Made by a program: the position numbers and the translations under genes. The notes under the pieces are model-generated. The model was not told the DNA's origin. It saw nothing but the letters and a program-made list of their open reading frames with translations, and made no database searches. DNA of 64,000 bases from Lachnospiraceae bacterium (GTDB lineage: Bacteria; Bacillota; Clostridia; Lachnospirales; Lachnospiraceae), in the NCBI GenBank assembly GCA_015056735.1, contig SVFT01000008.1, positions 62,001 through 126,000 of the forward strand, given 5' to 3'. Shown one piece after another: positions 8,306 through 16,479 of this stretch (positions are counted from its first letter, which is position 1; every line of letters starts with the position of its first letter).

Positions 8306-8539
8306 AAATTGAGCATATGGCGATGTATGTGAACAATCTGGAGGCGGCCAGAGTTTTTTGTGAAATATCTTGGCGGCAGGTCAAACGGCGGTTATCACAA
8401 TGAGAAAACAGGATTCAGATCTTTCTTTATTTCCTTTGATGACGGAGCAAGGCTTGAACTGATGAATAAACCGATGGGTACTATGAGAGCTGCATTATCG
8501 GAATTGAAGGGAATCAGATAGAGATTACGGAACGAGCAA
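8302..8539 (+). pseudogene. Remnant of VOC/glyoxalase gene
   Basis: Near-identical to the intact gene at 21416-21799 but broken three times: a two-base deletion at about 8350 (AGAGTTTTTTGTG against AGAGACTTCTTCGTG) shifts the frame, about 150 bases are missing at about 8478, and the TGA stop has become CGA. The start ATG overlaps the stop of the 77-residue gene, as expected if both were once one cassette. Confidence 0.85.
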
Positions 8540-8543
8540 AGAC

Positions 8544-8708
8544 TTACGCTTTCTTGACCTTGTCGATATCAGCGAAAAAAGCCCCACCAGTAATCTGATC
8601 CAGTTCAGTATCGGGGAGGACTAGGCCGGCATCTTCGAGGATTGCTTTTGCTTCATCTTTGGTTTTAGTGTTCTCAACTTGTTCTTTAAGTTTATCTTTG
8701 AGTTTCAA
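8544..8708 (-). CDS. RiPP-like precursor peptide with double-glycine leader
   Basis: 54 residues, TTG start with AAGGAGGT seven bases upstream. The leader MKLKDKLKEQVENTKTKDEA is helical and charged and ends in LDQITGG, the typical cleavage motif of double-glycine leaders cut by C39-type transporter peptidases. The remaining AFFADIDKVKKA would be the core or cargo. It is paralogous to the genes at 10066-10227 and 9844-10038. No modification enzyme, C39 transporter or immunity gene lies nearby, so it is an orphan. The core has no Cys, Ser or Thr, which argues against a lanthipeptide. Confidence 0.65.
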   Translation of the reverse strand: MKLKDKLKEQVENTKTKDEAKAILEDAGLVLPDTELDQITGGAFFADIDKVKKA

Positions 8709-8804
8709 AAGCGTACCTCCTTGAATTGTCTTTTACATATTATACGGTGAAGCGGCGTTAAATGCCACATGGAATCTCTGGGGTCGAGCTTGGGGAGTCA
8801 TCGC

Positions 8805-8880
8805 TTCAAAACTCGTTTGAAAAAGTGCGATCATGGCTCCAAAACTCCTTCCGAAAAGTGTATATTTGGTCGCAAGAGAT
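8805..8880 (+). promoter_or_regulatory. Two tandem copies of the 19-base promoter repeat
   Basis: AACTCGTTTGAAAAAGTGC (8810-8828) and AACTCCTTCCGAAAAGTGT (8843-8861), 33 bases apart. The second is set between TCCAAA (8838-8843) and TATATT (8861-8866) with 17 bases between, then TCGCAAGAGATA as at 3055. Confidence 0.65.
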
Positions 8881-8883
8881 AAT

Positions 8884-8955
8884 AAAGTGCACTTTAATAT
8901 AGAAGGTGCAAAAAGTGCACTTGCAATTGACATGAAGGTGCAAATGTTGCATACT
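8884..8955 (+). promoter_or_regulatory. Operators and promoter of the HTH-MNT gene
   Basis: Palindromes AAAGTGCACTTT (8884-8895) and AAGTGCACTT (8913-8922), then TTGACA (8927-8932) and, 17 bases on, CATACT (8950-8955), with GGTGCAAATGTTGCA between. Repeated GTGCA half-sites suggest autoregulation by the HTH of the gene below. Confidence 0.6.
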
Positions 8956-8975
8956 GATTATAACGGAGGTGCAAC

Positions 8976-9449
8976 GTGGGCGCTATTAAGGAATTGAGAA
9001 CAGAAAAGAAACTGACCCAGCAGCAGGCGGCAGAAATATTGGGCATTTCTCTGAGATCATACAAATCTTATGAGAATGATGCGGATAAGGTTGGGACACT
9101 AAAATACAATTACATTATCGTTAAGCTTAACGAAATAAACCCGATAGACGAAGAACACGGTATTTTGGAATTGGAGTATATCAAAGAAAAGTGTGGCAGT
9201 GTTTTTTCGGAGTATCCTGTTCGCTATTGCATTTTATTTGGGTCTTATGCAAAAGAGAGAGCTACAGGTACCAGTGACGTGGATCTGCTTGTTTCGTCTG
9301 ATGTAAAGGGTCTTAAGTATTATGGAATGGTTGAAAAGCTCAGGACCGCGCTCCATAAGAAAGTGGATGTATTGAGCCTGGAGCAGCTTAGAGATAATCT
9401 TGAACTGACGGATGAAATATTAAGGGATGGAATCAGGATATATGGATAA
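8976..9449 (+). CDS. HTH-MNT nucleotidyltransferase antitoxin-like protein
   Basis: 157 residues, GTG start with GGAGG six bases upstream. An XRE-type HTH fills residues 1-45 (EKKLTQQQAAEILGISLRSYKSYEND); a minimal nucleotidyltransferase follows with GSYAKERATGTSDVDLLV (about 91-108), carrying the GS and D-x-D catalytic residues. MNT proteins pair with HEPN ribonucleases as toxin-antitoxin systems, in which MNT AMPylates and silences HEPN. The gene overlaps the HEPN reading frame by eight bases, as such pairs do. Having the HTH fused to MNT would give DNA-binding autoregulation. Here the HEPN partner is broken. Confidence 0.85.
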   Translation: MGAIKELRTEKKLTQQQAAEILGISLRSYKSYENDADKVGTLKYNYIIVKLNEINPIDEEHGILELEYIKEKCGSVFSEYPVRYCILFGSYAKERATGTSDVDLLVSSDVKGLKYYGMVEKLRTALHKKVDVLSLEQLRDNLELTDEILRDGIRIYG

Positions 9450-9774
9450 CATTAAAAACGACAATTACTATTTGGAGAGGATCAAAGCGGATGTTGCATT
9501 TATCATTGTTCACATGAAAGACGTGGATCTGTAGGAATTAAATGAAAACGAAGTTTTGCTTGATTCGATGCTCTTTAGAATGATCCAGATTTCAGAGAAC
9601 GCAAAACGACTTTCAGAGGAGTATAAAGAAGAAAAAGGCAATTTGCCATGGAATGAACTGGCTGGCCTTAGAAACCGCATTGTACATGATTACGGCAGCA
9701 TAGATTTGAACATAGTGTTTGAAACATTGAAGTATGATATCCCGGAACTTATGGAGCAATTTAGGGACGAATAA
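9442..9774 (+). pseudogene. HEPN-domain toxin gene with premature amber stop
   Basis: The frame runs from ATG 9442 to the stop at 9774 as a 110-residue HEPN protein, interrupted by TAG at codon 31 (9532-9534). Downstream the HEPN ribonuclease motif RNRIVH is intact in GLRNRIVHDYG. HEPN toxins cut RNA. With the stop, only a 30-residue peptide or a re-initiated fragment from a TTG at 9556 would be made, so the toxin is probably dead. A sequencing error or stop-codon suppression are alternatives. Confidence 0.8.
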
Positions 9775-9843
9775 ACTGAAGGATAAAGAATTTCCTCGGA
9801 TTTCTGCTACAGGAGTCCGGTGATTTGTCCGTGGATGCTTTTA

Positions 9844-10038
9844 TTAGCGCTGTCTCTCTTTTATTATCCCTTCTCTCCAATATCTATCGTCATATGGATC
9901 GCCGCTCTGAAATCCGCCTGCTACAGCATCCATTTCCTCATCGGACAATTCGATGCCGGCTTCTTTGATGGAATCACGCAGCTCTTCTTTGTTTTTTGAT
10001 GTCTTGATCAGTTCTTCAAGTTTGTTTGATTGTTCCAT
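9844..10038 (-). CDS. RiPP-like precursor peptide with double-glycine leader
   Basis: 64 residues, ATG with AAGGAGG upstream. The leader (about 1-42) is helical, charged and ends ELSDEEMDAVAGG, a classic Nif11/bacteriocin-type cleavage motif; the rest is FQSGDPYDDRYWREGIIKERQR, an aromatic and charged core. It follows the paralogous gene at 10066-10227 by 27 bases on the same strand, so the two form a small operon. No maturation or export genes are in the window. The leader call is strong; whether the core is modified is unknown. Confidence 0.7.
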   Translation of the reverse strand: MEQSNKLEELIKTSKNKEELRDSIKEAGIELSDEEMDAVAGGFQSGDPYDDRYWREGIIKERQR

Positions 10039-10065
10039 GGTACATCCTCCTTGTGCGAAAATCCT

Positions 10066-10227
10066 TTAGACGATATCGGCGTTTTTGAGCGGTTGCCAAG
10101 CAGCTCCAACAATATGATCCAGTTCGGCATCGTCGAGTGCCATGTCGGATTCTTTGAGTATCGCCTTCATCTCTTCTTTTGTTTTTGCGTTTTCGATCTG
10201 TTCCTTAAGTTTTTCGTCAAGCTTCAT
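10066..10227 (-). CDS. RiPP-like precursor peptide with leader motif
   Basis: 53 residues, ATG with AAGGAGGTG upstream. MKLDEKLKEQIENAKTKEEM closely matches the leader of the 8544-8708 peptide, and LDHIVGA replaces LDQITGG at the cleavage site (Gly-Ala also occurs there in this class). The core would be AWQPLKNADIV. First gene of a two-peptide operon with 9844-10038. On this strand a TATAGT-type box lies upstream near 10265-10275. Export and processing would have to come from elsewhere in the genome. Confidence 0.65.
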   Translation of the reverse strand: MKLDEKLKEQIENAKTKEEMKAILKESDMALDDAELDHIVGAAWQPLKNADIV

Positions 10228-10329
10228 GCTGGCACCTCCTTGGAAAGAATTGTTTATAACATACTATACGTTAGTATGACGCAAAATGCCAGGGTTGAAG
10301 AAAAACAATGCTGAATTTAAATGAATCTC

Positions 10330-10350
10330 GGCCAGGCCCAGTGCCTGGCC
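10330..10350 (+). terminator. GC-rich hairpin
   Basis: GGCCAGGC, loop CCAGT, GCCTGGCC, then GTTTCT. A strong stem but weak T tract; it lies between the peptide operon and the SDR gene, so it may end transcription or insulate the SDR promoter. Confidence 0.45.
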
Positions 10351-10432
10351 GTTTCTAATTGTTGCGGGTTGGAACAGAGAGAGATTATAATTATTTTTAT
10401 AAGATTGTAAGGACTATGTAAGGTGAAGAGAT

Positions 10433-11167
10433 ATGGCAGCAGGGAGTAACAGTTCTGAACAGATGGATAAAAAAGTAGTCGTAATAACTGGCGGTGGACA
10501 TGGGATAGGAAAAGCGGTAGCAGAGATGTTTCGCGCTGACGGAGCTATTGTCCATATTATTGATAAAAGCGAAGGTGACTGGTTTGTGGGCGATGTCAGT
10601 GACAAAGAGGTACTTGAGAGTTTTGCAAGATTTGTTGCCGAAACTTCCGGACGAGTGGACTATCTGATCAATAATGCACTTCCGATCATGAAGGGTATAG
10701 ACGAATGCAGCTATGAGGAGTTTCAACTCGCACTTTCAGTTGGGGTAGCAGCACCATTTTATCTGACAAAGTTGTTTATGCCCATTTTTGCAGAGAATGC
10801 TTCGATTATCAATATCTCTTCCTCAAGGGATCGAATGAGTCAGCCGCAGACGGAAAGCTACACTGCTGCAAAAGGCGGAATCTCCGCGCTTACGCATGCG
10901 ATGGCAATCAGTTTGGCCGGAAAAGTGCGCGTTAACAGTATTTCGCCGGGATGGATCAATACAACGGATGATCCTATTGAAGGGGTGGATGCGTTGCAGC
11001 AACCTGTGGGACGAGCAGGAACACCGGAGGATATTGCAGAGCTCGTCAGATTCTTATGCTCTGATAAAGCCGGTTTTATTACCGGTGAAAACATATACAT
11101 AGACGGTGGCATGACAAAACAGATGATTTATCACGGTGAACATGGTTGGGAGCGGCATAAATCATGA
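10433..11167 (+). CDS. SDR family NAD(P)-dependent oxidoreductase
   Basis: 244 residues with the classical short-chain dehydrogenase layout: TGGGHGIG cofactor loop at about 20-27, NNA at about 80, active-site Ser in INISSSRD and YTAAK (Tyr and Lys) at about 142-146, then the C-terminal GENIYIDGGM substrate-loop region. Cytosolic Rossmann-fold enzyme that reduces or oxidises a carbonyl or alcohol; substrate unknown, resembling FabG-like members. ATG 10433 has AAGGTGAAG upstream; an internal ATG 30 bases later is an alternative. It stands alone and is the first gene of the cassette-like region. Confidence 0.9.
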   Translation: MAAGSNSSEQMDKKVVVITGGGHGIGKAVAEMFRADGAIVHIIDKSEGDWFVGDVSDKEVLESFARFVAETSGRVDYLINNALPIMKGIDECSYEEFQLALSVGVAAPFYLTKLFMPIFAENASIINISSSRDRMSQPQTESYTAAKGGISALTHAMAISLAGKVRVNSISPGWINTTDDPIEGVDALQQPVGRAGTPEDIAELVRFLCSDKAGFITGENIYIDGGMTKQMIYHGEHGWERHKS

Positions 11168-11205
11168 AATCAATACTGATCAAAGATACAACTCGCTATG
11201 CCTGA
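11164..11205 (+). pseudogene. N-terminal fragment of the 77-residue gene
   Basis: Reads MKSILIKDTTRYA then stop; the first eleven codons match the start of the gene at 8072, after which homology ends. It overlaps the SDR stop by four bases and is followed by the ribosome site of the next gene. Confidence 0.75.
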
Positions 11206-11226
11206 GATAGAAAAGGAGGGCAACAC

Positions 11227-12186
11227 ATGAAAAAGCGAATAGCAACCACACTCATTGCACTTTGCGTTATGTTTTTAGCATTGCCCCTGGTGAGCAGTGC
11301 AAAAACAACGAGACAGAAGAAAACTGTATACGTTGCGTGGAGCAATATTCAGACATCTAACAGCTTTACGAGCACACTTTGTGCGATAAAGGCGATGGGA
11401 GAAGAGCCTGTTGTGTTGGATCAAGCCTTATCGGCAGATCTTGCATATGATCAGAATAATATGCTGGTAGATGCAAAGGATGAGCATGGAATACTAACAA
11501 CCGGCGCGGCGAAGCGGGTCAAAATCAACACATGGTACGGATCAAATGTAGAGAAAATGATGGAGAATGTGGACTATGTAGTATTCCCGGGTGGTTCGGA
11601 TATATGCCCTACTTTGTACTACGATGAGCAGCAGTGGCACGGCATTATGGAGGATGCGAACTATTCCGCGGAAAGAGATGTGTCGGACTATATCCTGCTT
11701 TCCTACTGTTTAGACCGGGACATTCCGATTCTTTGTATATGTCGTGGAATGCAAATGCTGTCGGTGGTTTCTGGAGCGGAAATGATACAGGATCTACCGC
11801 AATGGTATGACGAACAGGGGATTAAGCCCTCTTTTCTCCATCGTGATCCTGAGAAAAAAACGTTTACATCGCACCGGGTAACGATTCCGCCTGCTGACTC
11901 CCTGATCTATCGGATCATGCGTGCGGATTCCATTGAAGGGGTTCCTTCCTGGCACCATCAGGCGGTCAAGGGAGTAGATAATACAAGACTGGTCGTTACG
12001 GCGTATACGGAAGCAGACGGAAGACGGATTGTAGAAGCAGTTGAACGACCGGATAAAACCTTCTGCCTGGGTATCCAGTTCCATCCGGAAGTGGCAGTAA
12101 GGAAGTGGGTCGACAAAGAGGCGGATGCGGAAAACTATATGAAATATGATGATGCGATCGCGCTATTTCGGGCCCTTGTGCGTTGA
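11227..12186 (+). CDS. Secreted class I glutamine amidotransferase, peptidase C26 family
   Basis: 319 residues. A signal peptide (MKKRIATTLIALCVMFLALP, cleavage near SSA at about 25) sends it out of the cell, unusual for this mostly cytosolic family. The catalytic triad is present: Cys172 in CICRGMQML, His286 and Glu288 in GIQFHPE. Family members (gamma-glutamyl-GABA hydrolase, PuuD) cut gamma-glutamyl amides. ATG with AAGGAGGG upstream. Its C-terminal half is duplicated at 20440-20910. A role in cell-wall or peptide gamma-glutamyl turnover is an inference. Confidence 0.85.
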   Translation: MKKRIATTLIALCVMFLALPLVSSAKTTRQKKTVYVAWSNIQTSNSFTSTLCAIKAMGEEPVVLDQALSADLAYDQNNMLVDAKDEHGILTTGAAKRVKINTWYGSNVEKMMENVDYVVFPGGSDICPTLYYDEQQWHGIMEDANYSAERDVSDYILLSYCLDRDIPILCICRGMQMLSVVSGAEMIQDLPQWYDEQGIKPSFLHRDPEKKTFTSHRVTIPPADSLIYRIMRADSIEGVPSWHHQAVKGVDNTRLVVTAYTEADGRRIVEAVERPDKTFCLGIQFHPEVAVRKWVDKEADAENYMKYDDAIALFRALVR

Positions 12187-12214
12187 GATGTATTAAAAAC
12201 GGGAGTCCGGATTC

Positions 12215-12295
12215 ATGTCAATAATCAGATTTAGAGAACTACAGGAAAAAGATAATGCCGCAGTTGCTGCAAGAAGCCGGAGAAGAGAGGAGTAA
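12215..12295 (+). pseudogene. N-terminal fragment of a GNAT gene
   Basis: 26 codons reading SIIRFRELQEKDNAAVAAR; matches the start of the GNAT at 21858 (IKCREMKETDNVAVAALVR) and then ends in a stop. No fold could form. It ends six bases before the C45 gene and supplies its upstream sequence. Confidence 0.65.
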
Positions 12296-12301
12296 AGGGC
12301 C

Positions 12302-13540
12302 ATGAGAATAAAAGTGAAAAGAGCCATAGCTGTCATCAGTTTCTTTGCATTGATCATGCAGGGAATAACACTTTCAAATCTATTCGCGTCCGGGCCGTCC
12401 AGAGTTATGGCCGCTCCGAAAACCGCTTCAAGCGTTGAAGGCAGCATTACCGCGTCTGATGCCGTACAGACTTTTGAAATGGGAAGGAAAGCTGAAAGAG
12501 GCGATATCAAGGTTGTGGATCTGAGAGGCACCTGGAGACAGATGGGACGTCAATACGGCAGCCTTATGAAGGATGAATTGGAGGATGTGAAGGCCTTTCT
12601 TGATATCATTATCGAAGCAAATGCGGGAAATGCAGAAAAGACCGACAGAATTGTGGAACTGGAGACCGCACAGACGCCTTACAGGATCAGCGAGTTTTTT
12701 GAAGGTGCGGCAGAGACATCCGGCATGACTGTACAACAGCTCCAGACGATCAATGCCGTTGAGCGGATCGGGGGTCTGCCAAAGTGCAGTGTGGCAATGG
12801 CATGGGGTAAATATGCTGCGTCCGATCTTGTTATTGGCAGGAACTATGACTATTCGGACTATTTTGCCTTATTGAAAGACGATATAGCGGTGACGGTATA
12901 TCATCCTTCGGATGGGGCACTTGCGACTGCGACGATCGGATATGTCGGCGAGATCTACGCCGTAAATGGTCTCAATGAAAAGGGGATCTTTTTGGAATTG
13001 AACAACGGAAAGCCGTCTGCAAATGTTAAGTCACCCAATAAGCGCGTTACGGGTACGACCATGCTTTTTGAGAGTTTATTTGAAGCAGATGAATTGAGTG
13101 ATATGGAATTCTTTTTTAACACGGTAAATTGCAGTTCCTCTTATATTATCAATGTGGCTGATGAAAACAAAGGACAGTCGTTTGAATGGTGTCCGATCGG
13201 TGTATTGCATGGTGAAAAGACGCTTCCTGACGGACTTCTGGCATCTACAAACTATTATGTGAATCCGAATTGGCAGTTTGATGTTCCCACTGAAGAGAAA
13301 TCTTGGCTCGGTCAGATCCGTCGCAATAATCTGATCGACCTTTGTGAGAAAAATAAGGGGAAGATCGATGAGAAAAAGATGATGGAGATCATTAACAAGA
13401 CTGTTGAAGAAGGCGGCGCAAAGAATGAATTGACGGTATATCAGATGGTTGTGGTACCCAGGGAGAGACGTCTTTGGCTTCAGATCACGGGCGGTTCCGA
13501 ATGGACGCCGGTCGATCTCGACAGCTTTTTTAAGAGCTGA
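12302..13540 (+). CDS. Secreted C45-type acyltransferase/linear amide C-N hydrolase
   Basis: 412 residues. An N-terminal hydrophobic stretch (AIAVISFFALIMQGITLSNLF, about 8-28) acts as signal peptide or anchor. The Ntn-hydrolase domain has the expected mature N-terminal nucleophile Cys162 in LPKCSVAMAW, followed by DLVIGRNYDYSDYF, typical of the C45/penicillin-V-acylase-like group in which autocleavage before Cys exposes the catalytic residue. Such enzymes hydrolyse or transfer acyl amides, for example bile-salt or N-acyl amino-acid amides; substrate not decidable. Start chosen at ATG 12302 although no strong ribosome site is seen (GGAGTAAAGGGCC). Confidence 0.8.
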   Translation: MRIKVKRAIAVISFFALIMQGITLSNLFASGPSRVMAAPKTASSVEGSITASDAVQTFEMGRKAERGDIKVVDLRGTWRQMGRQYGSLMKDELEDVKAFLDIIIEANAGNAEKTDRIVELETAQTPYRISEFFEGAAETSGMTVQQLQTINAVERIGGLPKCSVAMAWGKYAASDLVIGRNYDYSDYFALLKDDIAVTVYHPSDGALATATIGYVGEIYAVNGLNEKGIFLELNNGKPSANVKSPNKRVTGTTMLFESLFEADELSDMEFFFNTVNCSSSYIINVADENKGQSFEWCPIGVLHGEKTLPDGLLASTNYYVNPNWQFDVPTEEKSWLGQIRRNNLIDLCEKNKGKIDEKKMMEIINKTVEEGGAKNELTVYQMVVVPRERRLWLQITGGSEWTPVDLDSFFKS

Positions 13541-13584
13541 AATCATTGAAAACGGCAAATATCATAATTACGAAGAAGCAGTAT

Positions 13585-13616
13585 GAGCGAGAGCACGCTT
13601 TGAGGTATTGGGATGA
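13585..13616 (+). pseudogene. C-terminal fragment of the 77-residue gene
   Basis: Ends ARARFEVLG-stop, against ERARCEVLG-stop in the intact gene at 8072. The stop overlaps the ATG of the following DUF4886 gene exactly as the intact copy overlaps the glyoxalase remnant. Confidence 0.7.
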
Positions 13617-14317
13617 AGATTTTGTTTATAGGAAACAGTCATACATACATGAATGATATGCCGAAACTTACCGGGGAAATGATCGAGAATGCCACGGGAG
13701 AGAGCTGTGAAGTATTTATGCTCGCGTATTCGGCAAGATCGCTCAAGTGGCATATGGGAGAGGAGTACTTTTCTGAGCGCTTCAATATCCTTCACGGCGG
13801 ATATGATTTTTGCGTCATCCAGGAACAGGCTCATCCCATGACGGAAGAAACGGATACGATCACATATGCGGGCAGGATTATCGAATTATGTAAAAAGGTG
13901 AATACAAAGCCCATTATTTTTGAAACATGGGCGGAAAAAGTAAAGCCGGAAAACCAGGCAGAGATGAACCGCAGATATCGTGAACTATCAAATAATCAGG
14001 GAGCGCTTTTGGCTCCTGTCGGAGAAGCGTGGAGTGCGGTTATTAAGGAAACGGAAAAAAGCATGGATGCCGATCTGTATTGGAAAGACGGCGCACATGC
14101 TTCATCGATCGGGGATTATCTTGTTGCCATGGTCCTTACCAAGGTGATCACAGGAAAACTACCGGATGCTGATTTTAATAAGGCATACGATTTTACATTG
14201 CCGGGCGATGACTGGCTTCCGGTAAAAGAAGATATTGCTGATGAGATCGTCCGGATTCCATCGGAGATCGTGCAAGTGATCAGGAAGTGCGTGGATAAAG
14301 CTGTCTTGAGCGAATAG
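13613..14317 (+). CDS. DUF4886/SGNH-like hydrolase
   Basis: 234 residues. It begins MKILFIGNSHTYMNDMPKL, the GNSxT block-I motif of SGNH-type hydrolases in DUF4886 proteins, and later has WKDGAHASSIGDYLVA (about 160-175), the D-x-x-H block V. FCVIQEQ in the middle fits the family. Probably an esterase or lipase-like enzyme; substrate unknown. No signal peptide. The ATG overlaps the end of a gene fragment that brings a GAGGT-like ribosome site. A deleted copy is at 25516-25857 and a short fragment at 20395. Confidence 0.8.
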   Translation: MKILFIGNSHTYMNDMPKLTGEMIENATGESCEVFMLAYSARSLKWHMGEEYFSERFNILHGGYDFCVIQEQAHPMTEETDTITYAGRIIELCKKVNTKPIIFETWAEKVKPENQAEMNRRYRELSNNQGALLAPVGEAWSAVIKETEKSMDADLYWKDGAHASSIGDYLVAMVLTKVITGKLPDADFNKAYDFTLPGDDWLPVKEDIADEIVRIPSEIVQVIRKCVDKAVLSE

Positions 14318-14349
14318 CCCCAAATGTCTGCCGTGGAAAGTTGGTACCG

Positions 14350-14657
14350 ATGAAGAAAAATATAAAATGCAAGAAACTGATAACGTTGCGGTTGCTGCGC
14401 TCGTCAGAGATAATCTTAAAAAGTATAGACTAGATATTCCCGGAACAGTATACTTTGATGAAGGATTAGACCGCCTGAGTGACTACTATGGAAATGATGG
14501 GCGTAAATACTTTGTTGTTGTGGATGAACGCGGACAGGTCATAGGTGGAATCGGATTCGCCCGGTTTGAGCCAATGGAAGATACGGCGGAACTGCAGAAG
14601 CTTTATCTTAAGGACTCGGCAAAAGTGGTTTCAAAAGAAAGTATTATGATGAATTAA
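14350..14657 (+). pseudogene. Truncated GNAT acetyltransferase
   Basis: Copy of the gene at 21858-22343. A ten-base deletion after codon 7 shifts the frame (AAATGCAAGAAACTG against AAATGCAGAGAAATGAAAG), and homology ends at about 14626 before the acetyl-CoA loop, giving a false tail SKESIMMN. Even a downstream start would give a protein without the cofactor site. The upstream sequence (GTCTGCCGTGGAAAGTTGG) is shared with the intact copy. Confidence 0.85.
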
Positions 14658-14677
14658 GCTAAGCAGAGAGGTCAGTT

Positions 14678-15154
14678 ATGTTCAGAAAGATGAGACGTTT
14701 CAAACAGCAGATTTCGGATGCAGAGTGCAGAGAGATTCTGATATCACAGAAAAGGGGTGTTCTCTCTCTGATCGGAGAGAATGGTTATCCTTATGGTATT
14801 CCGATCGATCATTGGTTTTGCGACGCAGACGGATGCCTGTATTTTCATGGGGCGAAGGAGGGACACAAGATTGATGCCATAAAAGCATGCAATAAGGCTT
14901 GCTACACGGTCTATGATGAGGGGTTTCGAAAGCCCGGCGAATGGGCGCTAAATATCAAAAGCGTTATTGTATTCGGAAAGATCGAACTTGTAACGGATGA
15001 GGACAAGGCGCGTGAAATATGTACTCAGCTTGTAAAGAAATTTACGGATGATGAAGAGTATCTTGAACAGGAGTTAAAGAGTGCGCTTTCGCGAGTGCAG
15101 TGCCTGAAGCTGGTGCCGGATTATATGACAGGAAAATTGGTGAATGAATCATAG
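14678..15154 (+). CDS. Pyridoxamine 5'-phosphate oxidase family protein
   Basis: 158 residues, the NimA-like split-barrel flavin-binding type: MRRFKQQISDAECREILISQKRGVLS at the N-terminus, then NGYPYGIPIDHWF and LYFHGAKEGHKIDAIK (about 42-70), which shape the FMN site, and VIVFGKIELV. Likely binds FMN or a related cofactor as a dimer and reduces small molecules; nitroimidazole reductases belong here, but function is not assignable. ATG with AGAGAGG upstream, just after the GNAT remnant. Confidence 0.85.
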   Translation: MFRKMRRFKQQISDAECREILISQKRGVLSLIGENGYPYGIPIDHWFCDADGCLYFHGAKEGHKIDAIKACNKACYTVYDEGFRKPGEWALNIKSVIVFGKIELVTDEDKAREICTQLVKKFTDDEEYLEQELKSALSRVQCLKLVPDYMTGKLVNES

Positions 15155-15212
15155 ACGGTAATGTCATGCTGCGAAACATAGCAGGTTGGCGAAGAAAATT
15201 AAAAAAAGAATT

Positions 15213-15611
15213 CTATAGTTTAAATGCGTTGCCCATATAGCATGCAATATATTTACCTGAATCATCGATCACATCCACCTGAATAACGGAGGTGGATTTT
15301 CCGTCTTTTAAGCATTTTGCTTTTGCAAAAAGCTTTTCCCCTTTTGTGGCGGAAAGATAGTTAATACTTACCTGAGATGCGACAGAGGGATTATGTATCT
15401 GGTTTGCAAGAGCAGCAAATGCCAAATCCGCCAAAGTGAAAATGGCGCCGCCCATTACACCTCCGTATGCATTTTTATGATCATCCATAAGCACAAGAGA
15501 GCAAGTGCTTGTTTTTTCCGATAGTTCATCAAGCTGTATTCCGGCATTAGCTGCGAATCTGTCATTTCTAAAATATTCTTTGGCTTCTTCCAATGTTGCA
15601 AATGTTCCCAT
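15213..15611 (-). CDS. PaaI-family hotdog thioesterase
   Basis: 132 residues with the hotdog-fold acyl-CoA thioesterase pattern: NAYGGVMGGAIFTLADLAFAALAN (the HGG-x-x-x-x-L-A-D helix, here YGGVMGG) at about 65-88, then VSINYLSATKGEKLFAKAK and a C-terminal strand. Cleaves acyl-CoA thioesters in the cytosol, in the PaaI group; substrate unknown. The only minus-strand gene between 10.3 and 22 kb apart from shadow frames. ATG has AAGGATG upstream. Confidence 0.88.
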   Translation of the reverse strand: MGTFATLEEAKEYFRNDRFAANAGIQLDELSEKTSTCSLVLMDDHKNAYGGVMGGAIFTLADLAFAALANQIHNPSVASQVSINYLSATKGEKLFAKAKCLKDGKSTSVIQVDVIDDSGKYIACYMGNAFKL

Positions 15612-15774
15612 CAGTACATCCTTTTCTATGAATAAACATAAGTAGATATCAGGAACATTATAACTCTTTTGACCGCAGAGAATAAGGACTTTACGTAGAA
15701 TTTACAAGAAAAAGATCACAGGATTTACAATCATGCGATAGTATAATTATATAAAAATTGGAAGGAGGTGTCAT

Positions 15775-16479
15775 ATGATCTATTGCGTGGAAGACGATAG
15801 CAGTATCCGGGAGCTTATGGTTTATACACTTCGGGCTTCCGGGTTTGAAGCTTGCGGCTTTCAGGATGCGACTGCCTTTTGGAATAAGATGAAGGAAAAG
15901 AAACCGGAGTTGGTGATTCTTGATGTCATGTTGCCCGGAGAAGACGGTATTAGTATTTTAAAGAAGTTGAGAACATCTTCGGTTACGGAAGAAATACCGG
16001 TTATCATGGCAACGGCAAAGGATAGTGAATATGACACGGTGATCGGACTGGACAGCGGAGCCGATGACTATCTGTCAAAGCCTTTTGGGATGATGGAGAT
16101 GATATCTCGAATAAAAGCGGTTCTAAGACGCAGTGTACCAAGTAAAAAGCAGAAGCAAATAAAATGTGAAGGGGTTGTAATTGATGAGGGAAAACATACA
16201 GTTACAGTTAATGAAAAGGTTATTTCACTCACATTGAAGGAATACGAGCTGTTGAAGCTTTTAATTGAGAATATCGGACAGGTATTCACACGAGAGATGC
16301 TTTTATCTTCTGTTTGGGGGGCGGACTTTGCGGGAGAAACCAGGACGGTAGATGTTCATATCGGAACACTGCGAACGAAGCTCTTGCTGAGGGATATGGC
16401 GAGAGTGCGCGATATTCAAACACTTTGTCTGACAAACAACTGTATTCGGCCATCAGACTTTCAGATGGGTCTGTGCTGA
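15775..16479 (+). CDS. OmpR/PhoB-type response regulator with altered C-terminus
   Basis: 234 residues. Receiver domain: VEDDSS, phosphoacceptor Asp50 in VILDVMLPGEDG, YLSKPFG. Winged-helix domain: LTLKEYELLKLLIENIGQVFTREMLL, then TRTVDVHIGTLRTKL. There the normal frame ends: instead of the terminal beta-hairpin (TVRGVGYR type) the sequence runs LLRDMARVRDI and a tail from the histidine-kinase gene in the wrong frame. A deletion has therefore removed the last 20 or so residues and joined the two genes. DNA binding may be impaired. ATG has GGAGGTG upstream; operon with the kinase. Confidence 0.85.
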   Translation: MIYCVEDDSSIRELMVYTLRASGFEACGFQDATAFWNKMKEKKPELVILDVMLPGEDGISILKKLRTSSVTEEIPVIMATAKDSEYDTVIGLDSGADDYLSKPFGMMEMISRIKAVLRRSVPSKKQKQIKCEGVVIDEGKHTVTVNEKVISLTLKEYELLKLLIENIGQVFTREMLLSSVWGADFAGETRTVDVHIGTLRTKLLLRDMARVRDIQTLCLTNNCIRPSDFQMGLC

